DNA from: Bordetella parapertussis
GTDB lineage: Bacteria; Pseudomonadota; Gammaproteobacteria; Burkholderiales; Burkholderiaceae_B
DNA: 6,340 nucleotides
Assembly: GCA_943331855.1 (NCBI GenBank)
Contig: CALQNE010000204.1
Span: 1-6,340 of the forward strand
Reading direction: 5' to 3'
Part shown: positions 1-5,728 of the stretch, piece by piece
Position numbering within the stretch: the first letter of the stretch is position 1
Layout of the letters: every line of letters begins with the position of its first letter
The notes under the pieces: generated by a model
The model's input: the letters and a program-made list of their open reading frames with translations, nothing else
Database searches by the model: none
What the model was told of the DNA's origin: nothing
Made by a program: the position numbers and the translations under genes

Positions 1-26
1 ACCCGAGTAATGTTAAGAGACCTAAT

Positions 27-986
27 ATGAAAATTCTGAGTCTGTTCGCCCTTGCTCTGTTGTCGCTGACTCTGCACTCGAGCCATGCTGCATCCTACCC
101 AACGCAACCCATCAAGATCATTATCGGTTTTGCCCCAGGCAGCAGTATTGATACCTTTACGCGCGTCATTGCTCAAAAATTAGCAGAGCGACTCAAACAA
201 TCCGTCATTGTCGAAAACCGACCTGGTGCCGGCGGCAATATTGGTGCCGAAGCCGTAGCCAAAGCGGCGCCAGACGGTTATACGCTTTTAGCATGCAATA
301 CCGGCCTAGCGATTGCCCCTGCAATTTATACAAAACTGAACTACAACCCAGGCAAAGACTTGATTGGCGTGACACTCATGGCCTCGATGCCACACGTGCT
401 CGTGGCACCGATCAATCTTCCCGCAAACACCATTCCCGAATTACTTGCGTTGGCAAAAGCTCAACCTGGTAAATTAAATTTTGGCTCTGCAGGGGTGGGT
501 AATGCAGATCACTTAGCGGGAGAGCTGCTTCGCAGCGTCGGAAAGATTGACATTGTTCACATCCCTTACAAAGGTGGTGCGCAGGCAATGACAGATACGA
601 TTTCGGGCAACGTCTCTTTGTTTTTTTCGGGATTGCCTGGCGCCCTTCCAATGATTGAAGCAGGCAAGGTCAAACCGCTTGGTGTCTCAACGACCCAACG
701 GCATTGGTCGTTGCCCAATGTGCCCGCGATTGCCGAAGGCCTGCCGGGCTTTGACGAAACACTCTGGTACGCACTCATGGCACCTGCAGGGACACCCCAG
801 GATATTATTCAGGTGCTCTGGGGCGAAGTCGCTGCCGTGCTCAAACAGCCCGATACCATTGTCAGTATGAAAAAAATGGGTGCAGACCCTTCTGCCCTGA
901 CCTCAAAACAATTTCAGGCGTTCTTTGTTGAAGAGACAAACAAGTGGGGCAAGATTATTCAAGATGCGGGCATTCGTGCCGACTAA
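27..986 (+). CDS. Bug-family (TTT) periplasmic substrate-binding receptor
   Basis: Predicted periplasmic receptor that binds a small organic acid and delivers it to a tripartite tricarboxylate transporter. The 319 residues match the usual family length of about 320. A signal peptide (basic start, hydrophobic residues 4-16, likely cleavage near SHA at 19-21) precedes the mature start SYPTQPIK. Family landmarks are the first ligand loop FAPGSSID (35-42), ENRPGAGGNIGAE (63-75), APDGYTLL (81-88), LNFGSAGVG (150-158) and HIPYKGGAQA (178-187). The first loop reads PGSS where the family normally has PGGxxD, which may alter ligand choice. The ATG at 27 is supported by the signal peptide and a weak AAGAGA at 15-20; the frame is open to the window edge but shows no earlier start codon. 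It is the first complete gene of a four-gene unit, 17 bases before the AtuA-family gene. No transporter membrane subunits are nearby. Family assignment is firm; the ligand is unknown. Confidence 0.95.
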   Translation: MKILSLFALALLSLTLHSSHAASYPTQPIKIIIGFAPGSSIDTFTRVIAQKLAERLKQSVIVENRPGAGGNIGAEAVAKAAPDGYTLLACNTGLAIAPAIYTKLNYNPGKDLIGVTLMASMPHVLVAPINLPANTIPELLALAKAQPGKLNFGSAGVGNADHLAGELLRSVGKIDIVHIPYKGGAQAMTDTISGNVSLFFSGLPGALPMIEAGKVKPLGVSTTQRHWSLPNVPAIAEGLPGFDETLWYALMAPAGTPQDIIQVLWGEVAAVLKQPDTIVSMKKMGADPSALTSKQFQAFFVEETNKWGKIIQDAGIRAD

Positions 987-987
987 C

Positions 988-994
988 AAAAAGG
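988..994 (+). promoter_or_regulatory. Shine-Dalgarno site of the AtuA-family gene
   Basis: An A-rich AAAAAGG lies 9 bases before the ATG at 1004, in the 17-base gap after the receptor stop codon. It favours the ATG at 1004 over the in-frame ATG at 1028 (Met9). Confidence 0.55.
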
Positions 995-1003
995 TTGTAA
1001 CCA

Positions 1004-2371
1004 ATGAAAACAAATGAAGTGATTCGAATGGCCTCGGTCAGTGGCATTTTAGGCTATGGGTTTCCCGAAGCCTCATTGAATGCGGCGCTTGCGCGTAAAC
1101 CTCACATGATTGGCGTAGACGGCGGCAGCTCAGACCCAGGGCCACACTACCTTGGCTCTGGCCAAACGCTGAACTCAAAAATGGCCATGAAACGCGACAT
1201 CAGTTTGCTTGTTCGCGGGGCGATTGCCAATGGTATTCCAATGATGATTGGCACGTGTGGTGGCGCGGGCGGCGAACCCCACCTGAAAGCCTGTGCTGAA
1301 ATTGTTCGTGAGGTCGCTCGCGAACACAATCTGCACTTCAAAATGGCCTTGATTCATTCTGAGCCAAACCGGGATTTTCTTAAAACAAAACTGCGCTCAG
1401 GCAAAATTACAGCGCTCGATCAGGCTCCTGACTTAACTGAGGCCGATATTGATCGCGCATCACGCATTGTCGGGATGATGGGACCCGAGCCCCACAGAAA
1501 AGCACTCGAGGCGGGCGCACAAATCATCTTGGCAGGTCGCGGCACCGACCCCTCACCTTGGGTGGCCCTTGCAATGCATCATGGCATTCCAGCAGCACCT
1601 GCTTGGTATGCTGGAAAAATGCTTGAGTGTGCCTGCAACGCAGCATTACCCAAGCGGCATGACGTACTGTTGGTAACAGTTGGCCAAGACTACGTTGAAG
1701 CCGAGCCAATGAACCCCGAACTCAGTTGCACGCCGCTCTCTGTGGCGGTGCAAGCCTTGCACGAAAATGCGAGCCCAATCGTACGCTACGAACCCGGGGG
1801 CATCTCTGACACGACACATTGCAAGATTGAAGCAGTCAGCCCACGTGTGGTGCGTATCACCGGGATGAAATGGGATCCCAAACCCTACACCATCAAACTT
1901 GAGGCCGCCGAGCAGGTTGGCTACAGCGCAATCGCCTTCGCAGGCGCGCGCGACCCAGGTCTCATCAGTCAATTGGATTCCTTTATTGAATCAATTCACG
2001 CCTCGGCCATCACAAAAATTTCTGCGCTTGGCATTGAGCCACACTTGTACAAAATCGTGATGCGACTCTATGGCAAAGATGGTGTGATGGGCGCTTGGGA
2101 ACCTCAGAAAAATATGACGCCTCACGAAGTGGGTATCCTGGTGGAAGTCATCGGTGAAACGCAAGAAATCGCCAACGCTGCGTTAGCGCTGACGCGCGTG
2201 ACGCTGTTGCACACCGATTTTCCAGGACGGATGTGTAAAGAAGGCAATATGGCGTTTCCCTTTTCGCCGTCTGATATCGAGCGTGGTGCGATTTACCAAT
2301 TTTCAATGCAGCATGTCGTGCACATTGAAGACCCGCTTGAGATGTTTCCAATTGAATATGAAATGGTCTAA
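1004..2371 (+). CDS. AtuA-family (DUF1446) protein
   Basis: Member of the acyclic terpene utilization AtuA family (DUF1446, PF07287), probably a cytoplasmic enzyme; I know of no established reaction for the family. The 455 residues suit the stand-alone form. Conserved glycine-rich blocks seen in order: VDGGSSDPGPHYLGSG (38-53), IGTCGGAGGEPH (82-93), MMGPEPHRKALEAGA (158-172), LAGRGTDPS (176-184), AWYAGKMLECAC (200-211), RYEPGGISDTTHC (261-273) and TDFPGRMCKEGN (404-415). There is no signal peptide or membrane segment. The DUF4387 gene follows after 11 bases, a common pairing; in some relatives a similar small domain is fused to the C terminus. The 'terpene' label comes from the Pseudomonas atu cluster. 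Nothing else from that pathway (geranyl-CoA carboxylase, citronellol oxidation genes) is in the window, so terpene use should not be assumed. The flanking receptor and lactonase-like genes suggest an organic acid or lactone as substrate. Family is sure; function is open. Confidence 0.93.
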   Translation: MKTNEVIRMASVSGILGYGFPEASLNAALARKPHMIGVDGGSSDPGPHYLGSGQTLNSKMAMKRDISLLVRGAIANGIPMMIGTCGGAGGEPHLKACAEIVREVAREHNLHFKMALIHSEPNRDFLKTKLRSGKITALDQAPDLTEADIDRASRIVGMMGPEPHRKALEAGAQIILAGRGTDPSPWVALAMHHGIPAAPAWYAGKMLECACNAALPKRHDVLLVTVGQDYVEAEPMNPELSCTPLSVAVQALHENASPIVRYEPGGISDTTHCKIEAVSPRVVRITGMKWDPKPYTIKLEAAEQVGYSAIAFAGARDPGLISQLDSFIESIHASAITKISALGIEPHLYKIVMRLYGKDGVMGAWEPQKNMTPHEVGILVEVIGETQEIANAALALTRVTLLHTDFPGRMCKEGNMAFPFSPSDIERGAIYQFSMQHVVHIEDPLEMFPIEYEMV

Positions 2372-2375
2372 GGGA
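2370..2375 (+). promoter_or_regulatory. Shine-Dalgarno site overlapping the AtuA-family stop codon
   Basis: AAGGGA begins inside the TAA stop (2369-2371) of the AtuA-family gene and lies 7 bases before the ATG at 2383. This arrangement suits translational coupling, and hence balanced production of the two proteins. Confidence 0.6.
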
Positions 2376-2382
2376 TCGAATC

Positions 2383-2694
2383 ATGCCAAAACTTAAAGAA
2401 ATCGCAAAAGCCTGCAAAAGCAAAAATGCCGGCCCCTTTCAAATCACCTTTGACATCATGTTCGAAGATCTCGCCACCTTTGAAAAAGTCCGCGCAAGCA
2501 AATCAATCACACCCGCCATCATCGCGGGTCTGTATGGTGTCGCTGAAAAGGATGTCTTGTTTACAGAGTATCCACCAGCACTCGCCTACAAGGCCACCAT
2601 CGCGCGCCGCATCCCCTCTGGCGGGGTTGGCGACACCGATATCTACGGCGCACAACAGCATGCGCCACTCCTAGAGCTCGACATTAATATTTAA
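2383..2694 (+). CDS. DUF4387 domain protein, AtuA partner
   Basis: A 103-residue single-domain protein of the DUF4387 family (PF14330), spanning essentially the whole domain. Signature blocks are SKNAGPFQITFDIMF (13-27), the middle segment SITPAIIAGLYGV (41-53), and the C-terminal GDTDIYGAQQHAPLL (83-97), with several conserved acidic, Gln and His residues. It has no signal peptide, membrane segment or cysteine pair, so it should be cytoplasmic. The start at 2383 has a good Shine-Dalgarno sequence overlapping the preceding stop. Genes of this family are regularly found next to AtuA-family genes, and I infer that the two products form a complex or are subunits of one enzyme. No reaction is established for it. 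An overlapping plus-strand reading frame at 2426-2674 is a shadow of this gene. Confidence 0.9.
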   Translation: MPKLKEIAKACKSKNAGPFQITFDIMFEDLATFEKVRASKSITPAIIAGLYGVAEKDVLFTEYPPALAYKATIARRIPSGGVGDTDIYGAQQHAPLLELDINI

Positions 2695-2717
2695 TTGCTT
2701 GCCTAAAAATCCTAGAT

Positions 2718-2721
2718 AGGA
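2718..2721 (+). promoter_or_regulatory. Shine-Dalgarno site of the SMP-30-like gene
   Basis: AGGA lies 9 bases before the ATG at 2731, within the 36-base gap after the DUF4387 gene. The gap shows no convincing promoter or terminator, so the lactonase-like gene probably belongs to the same transcript. Confidence 0.5.
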
Positions 2722-2730
2722 AAACGCGCC

Positions 2731-3651
2731 ATGTATCCCGCCCCACCCGTCAAAAAAACTGAAGTCTTTGCTCGTATCCCGGATAAATATCGTCGCCCTG
2801 GCCAGATCAGCGCCGAGCGCGTCGCCGCAGGCAAAAGTAGTCCGCACACCGATTGCTTTATTGAAGGGCCATCATTCGACAAAGCGGGCAATCTGTATTT
2901 GGTTGATATCGCCTTTGGTCGCGTGTTCAAAGTTAAACCTTCTGGTGACATTGATGTGATTGCCGAATGGGATGGTGAACCCAACGGCTTAAAAATTCAT
3001 CAGGACGGCCGGATTTTTATTACTGACCACAAATGCGGGCTCTTATTACTTGATCCAGAACGCGGCACTGTCTCGACGGTGGCACAACGCTACATGACCG
3101 AAAATTTCAAAGGTCTGAATGATTTGTATATCGCTCGCAATGGCGATATCTATTTCACCGACCAAGGTCAAAGCGCAATTCAAGACTGGAGCGGCAAAGT
3201 CTATCGTCGCGATGCATCAGGCCACACCATTCGACTACTCGACAACGTGCCAAGCCCCAACGGCATCGTGATGAGTCCAAACGAAAAAACGCTTTACGTG
3301 GCCGCGACACGCGGCAACTGTATCTGGCGTGCGAACCTACTGCCAGACGGAACGAGCCTGGTACGACCCGGCATCTTTGTTCAAATGTCTGGCGGCTCTG
3401 GCCCCGATGGCATGGCCGTTGATCAAGCGGGCAACTTGGTGGTTGCACACGCCGGTGGCGGCATCGTGTGGGTGTTCTCGCCCTTAGGTCAACCCATCTG
3501 GCGCATCGACTCCTGTCAACACGCGCACACCACCAACGTGGCCTACGGAGGGCCACAAAATCGACATCTGTACATCACCGAGTCTGAAAGCGGCTGCGTG
3601 CTTGTCACCGAGATGGACATCCCGGGGCAACCCATGCATTCACATCTTTAA
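2731..3651 (+). CDS. SMP-30/gluconolactonase-family hydrolase
   Basis: Six-bladed beta-propeller hydrolase of the SMP-30/gluconolactonase/LRE family (306 residues, usual length about 300). Characterised members hydrolyse lactones using one divalent metal held by Glu, Asn and Asp. Likely metal ligands are Glu45 (in IEGPSFD), Asn177 (in PSPNGI) and Asp226 (in GPDGMAVD). The spacing of 132 and 49 residues is close to that of human SMP30 (Glu18, Asn154, Asp204). Asn130-Asp131 (GLNDL) corresponds to the conserved substrate/metal-site loop. Repeated blade motifs of the type GNLYLVD, GDIYFTD, KTLYVAA and RHLYITE are visible. With no signal peptide it should be cytoplasmic, where a lactone intermediate made after uptake could be opened. 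It is the last gene of the four-gene unit, 36 bases after DUF4387, and ends 14 bases from the convergent receptor gene. Substrate is unknown; other esterase activities are possible in this fold. Confidence 0.9.
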   Translation: MYPAPPVKKTEVFARIPDKYRRPGQISAERVAAGKSSPHTDCFIEGPSFDKAGNLYLVDIAFGRVFKVKPSGDIDVIAEWDGEPNGLKIHQDGRIFITDHKCGLLLLDPERGTVSTVAQRYMTENFKGLNDLYIARNGDIYFTDQGQSAIQDWSGKVYRRDASGHTIRLLDNVPSPNGIVMSPNEKTLYVAATRGNCIWRANLLPDGTSLVRPGIFVQMSGGSGPDGMAVDQAGNLVVAHAGGGIVWVFSPLGQPIWRIDSCQHAHTTNVAYGGPQNRHLYITESESGCVLVTEMDIPGQPMHSHL

Positions 3652-3657
3652 TGGACT

Positions 3658-3679
3658 AGGTCGACCTATTCGTCGATCT
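3658..3679 (+). terminator. Possible terminator hairpin at the convergent junction
   Basis: Seven bases past the stop of the SMP-30-like gene, AGGTCGAC (3658-3665) can pair with GTCGATCT (3672-3679) around a six-base loop. This gives 8 base pairs including one G-U wobble in plus-strand RNA. It is followed by TTAATATT (3680-3687), not a true T-run, so termination could be weak or factor-assisted. The element overlaps the last codons and stop of the opposite receptor gene. In minus-strand RNA the wobble becomes an A-C mismatch and no U-rich tail follows, so it suits the plus-strand unit better. Confidence 0.35.
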
Positions 3680-4658
3680 TAATATTACGAGCGCGTATCA
3701 AATTACTCCAGCGCTCGTTTTCAGCGGCTAGATATTTTTGAACATCGCCATGCGACATCGGTGGCGATGGTACAAAACCAATTTTGACCATCCCCTCTTG
3801 ATACTCGCGTGTCGCGAGCGCCTTATCAGTCATCGCTTTAATTTTTGCTGCGATGGGTTCAGGGGTATCTTTTTGAACTACGAGCCCGTACCAAACAATC
3901 GCTCTGAAGCCAGGAAAAAATTCAGCCACGGTTGGTATGTCAGGCAAGGCCGTCAGGCGTTGATCAGACGTCACTGCCAAGGCGCGTAGACGACCATTGG
4001 CGATCTCGCCCACTGCCATCGCGTGATCCGCCATCATAAAATCAAGCTGACCTCCTAAAACATCCATCAAGGCCTGCGCACTAATTTTGTAGGCAGCATG
4101 GGTGGCCTCAAAGCCCCCCTCTTGCTTAAGCATCTCGCCACTCAAGTGCAAGGTGCTACCCGTTCCGGGTGAACCAAAATTCAAGCCGCCTGGTTTTGCT
4201 TTTGCATAGGCAAAAAACTCAGACAATGTTTTGGCAGGATTATCTGAGCGCACCACCGCAATCAGGGGAAACTCGCCCAGCACAGACAACATGTTGAAGT
4301 CTTTTGCAGGATCAAAAGGTAATTTTTTATAAAGTAGCGGGCTTAAGACCACGGTCGAGCCTGCTGCAACAAACAAGTTGTAGCCATCAGAAGCGCCACG
4401 TGCAATTTGCCCTGCTGCCAAAATGGTATTGGCGCCCGGTCGATTTTCAACAATCACTTGTACGCCCGGTTCTTTGACTAACAATTGCGCCAGTAAGCGC
4501 GCCATTTGATCCGTGCTACCACCCGGCGCAAAGGGCACTACGATACTAAGCGGCTTCTCTGGAAAGGCTGCTTGCACCGGCAGCAGTGCTGACAAACTGA
4601 GGCAAAGCAACGTGCTTAACAAGCAAAACATACGCGCAGGGGTTGGATTGAAAAACAT
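3666..4658 (-). CDS. Bug-family (TTT) receptor with divergent ligand loops
   Basis: Predicted periplasmic substrate-binding protein of the Bug family (330 residues). The signal peptide has a longer polar start (1-10), a hydrophobic core (11-26) and likely cleavage after VQA (28-30), leaving AFPEKPLSIV. Canonical parts are FAPGGSTDQMAR (43-54), SDGYNLF (90-96) and LNFGSPGTGS (159-168). Two normally conserved loops differ: ENRPGANTIL (71-80) lacks the usual GGNIG, and HAAYKISAQA (187-196) replaces the usual HVPYKGSAQA. A ligand unlike that of the other two receptors is therefore plausible. The start at 4658 is chosen over the in-frame ATG of Met10 because GGGAGA (4671-4666) lies 7 bases upstream. 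It is 80 bases downstream of another receptor gene on the same strand and converges on the SMP-30-like gene. No transporter membrane genes are present. Family is sure; ligand is unknown. Confidence 0.94.
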   Translation of the reverse strand: MFFNPTPARMFCLLSTLLCLSLSALLPVQAAFPEKPLSIVVPFAPGGSTDQMARLLAQLLVKEPGVQVIVENRPGANTILAAGQIARGASDGYNLFVAAGSTVVLSPLLYKKLPFDPAKDFNMLSVLGEFPLIAVVRSDNPAKTLSEFFAYAKAKPGGLNFGSPGTGSTLHLSGEMLKQEGGFEATHAAYKISAQALMDVLGGQLDFMMADHAMAVGEIANGRLRALAVTSDQRLTALPDIPTVAEFFPGFRAIVWYGLVVQKDTPEPIAAKIKAMTDKALATREYQEGMVKIGFVPSPPMSHGDVQKYLAAENERWSNLIRARNIKIDE

Positions 4659-4665
4659 CGGTTTG

Positions 4666-4671
4666 TCTCCC
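4666..4671 (-). promoter_or_regulatory. Shine-Dalgarno site that decides the start at 4658
   Basis: On the minus strand GGGAGA lies 7 bases before the ATG at 4658-4656. It supports the full-length signal peptide over the internal Met10. The rest of the 80-base gap (4659-4738) holds no clear terminator hairpin; a four-base-pair stem GTCA/TGAC is too weak. No confident promoter was found there either. Confidence 0.65.
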
Positions 4672-4738
4672 AGTTAGTCAGCAATGACGATTATTTTTAT
4701 TGGAATAGTTGTACCACTTTGTCGCGTACTTTTGTGTA

Positions 4739-5716
4739 TTACTCGGGGTCGATCCCGCGCGCCTTGACCAACGCTGACCATTTAATGATTTCTGCGCGAA
4801 TAAACTCGCGTTGCTCAGCAGGCGTACTTAGAATCGGATCCATGCCCTGCTCAAACAAGCTCTTCGCGACCTCTGGCTGACCCATCGCCCGATGAATTTC
4901 GGCGTTGAGTCTGTTCACAATCGCAGCGGGGGTTTGTGGCGGGGCAAAAAACGCGTACCAATTACTGGCTTCAAAACCGGGCAAAATCGCTTCGCTCAAG
5001 GTTGGTAGCTCAGGTAAGCCGGAGAACCGTGCCGGCGTAGTCACCCCCAGTGCTCTCAGGCGACCCGCCTGGATCAACGACATCACCGAGGGAGCGGTCG
5101 CAAAGCTAAATTGCACGTGACCAGCAACTAACCCTGAAACGGCCAAGCCGCCGCCCTTGTACGGCACGTGTGTGATATCGGCAGTGGCCATTTGCGAAAA
5201 TAATTCGCCTGCCATAAAAGCACCTGAACCACGCCCCGAGGTGCTGTAGTTCAACTCGCCTGGCTTGGCTTTCACCAAGGCCAGAAACTCTTTGGCCGTT
5301 TGAGCAGGCACCGAGGGGTGCACCACCAAGATATTTGTCACCACCACACCCTTGGTGATATGCGAAAAATCTTCGACCGGGTCATACGGCATGGCTTTCA
5401 TGAGGCTAGGCGCTAAACCGTGCGTTGCCACTGTGCCGAGCAAAATCGTGTAGCCGTCGGGTGCAGCACGAGCCACTTGCTCAGAACCCACCAAGCCGCC
5501 GGCCCCCGCCCTGTTATCGATCACAACAGGCTGACCCAGTCCCTCAGACAAGCGTTTGGCAATCAAACGCGCCAAGACATCCGTGCCACCACCCGGGGCC
5601 GCAGGAACCACCAATTTAATCGGTCGTGTTGGGTAGGTCGCTGGTTGCGCTTGAACGCACCCAACAATGCACAGAGCAGCGAGCAGAAGCACGCCACTTT
5701 GAGGCAGTCGAGTCAT
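4739..5716 (-). CDS. Bug-family (TTT) receptor, possible lipoprotein
   Basis: Predicted extracytoplasmic substrate-binding protein of the Bug family (325 residues, full length). Canonical motifs are present throughout: AAPGGGTDVLAR (39-50), DNRAGAGGLVGSE (67-79), APDGYTILL (85-93), LNYSTSGRGSG (155-165) and HVPYKGGG (183-190). The signal sequence allows two readings. Ordinary cleavage after VQA (21-23) would release a soluble protein, while IVGC (17-20) fits the lipobox pattern and would give a lipid-anchored receptor at Cys20. The start at 5716 gives a normal signal peptide but has no clear Shine-Dalgarno sequence. It lies only 12 bases after the nudC stop on the same strand, so it is probably translated from the nudC transcript, perhaps with ribosome re-initiation. 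A functional link to nudC is not expected from known biology. Ligand unknown; family assignment firm. Confidence 0.94.
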   Translation of the reverse strand: MTRLPQSGVLLLAALCIVGCVQAQPATYPTRPIKLVVPAAPGGGTDVLARLIAKRLSEGLGQPVVIDNRAGAGGLVGSEQVARAAPDGYTILLGTVATHGLAPSLMKAMPYDPVEDFSHITKGVVVTNILVVHPSVPAQTAKEFLALVKAKPGELNYSTSGRGSGAFMAGELFSQMATADITHVPYKGGGLAVSGLVAGHVQFSFATAPSVMSLIQAGRLRALGVTTPARFSGLPELPTLSEAILPGFEASNWYAFFAPPQTPAAIVNRLNAEIHRAMGQPEVAKSLFEQGMDPILSTPAEQREFIRAEIIKWSALVKARGIDPE

Positions 5717-5728
5717 TCTATTTGTGAT

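Noticed and set aside
621..627. Run of seven T bases, possible terminator tail or slippage site
   Set aside because: It encodes Phe-Phe in an intact receptor gene, no stem precedes it, and the frame continues normally on both sides.
1646..1972. Minus-strand 108-residue open frame inside the AtuA-family gene
   Set aside because: Antisense shadow of a conserved coding region; no ribosome site or motif supports it.
2711..2720. CCTA-GA-TAGG inverted repeat as an operator or terminator before the SMP-30-like gene
   Set aside because: Arms of four bases with a two-base spacer are too short to mean anything, and part of it is the Shine-Dalgarno sequence.
3155..3556. Minus-strand 133-residue open frame inside the SMP-30-like gene
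   Set aside because: Its translation is dominated by Arg, Cys and Trp, has no recognisable motif, and lies fully antisense to a clear propeller hydrolase.
4659..4738. Promoter for the receptor at 3666-4658 in the 80-base gap
   Set aside because: AT-rich stretches resemble a -10 box, but no properly spaced -35 partner was found, so no coordinates can be defended.
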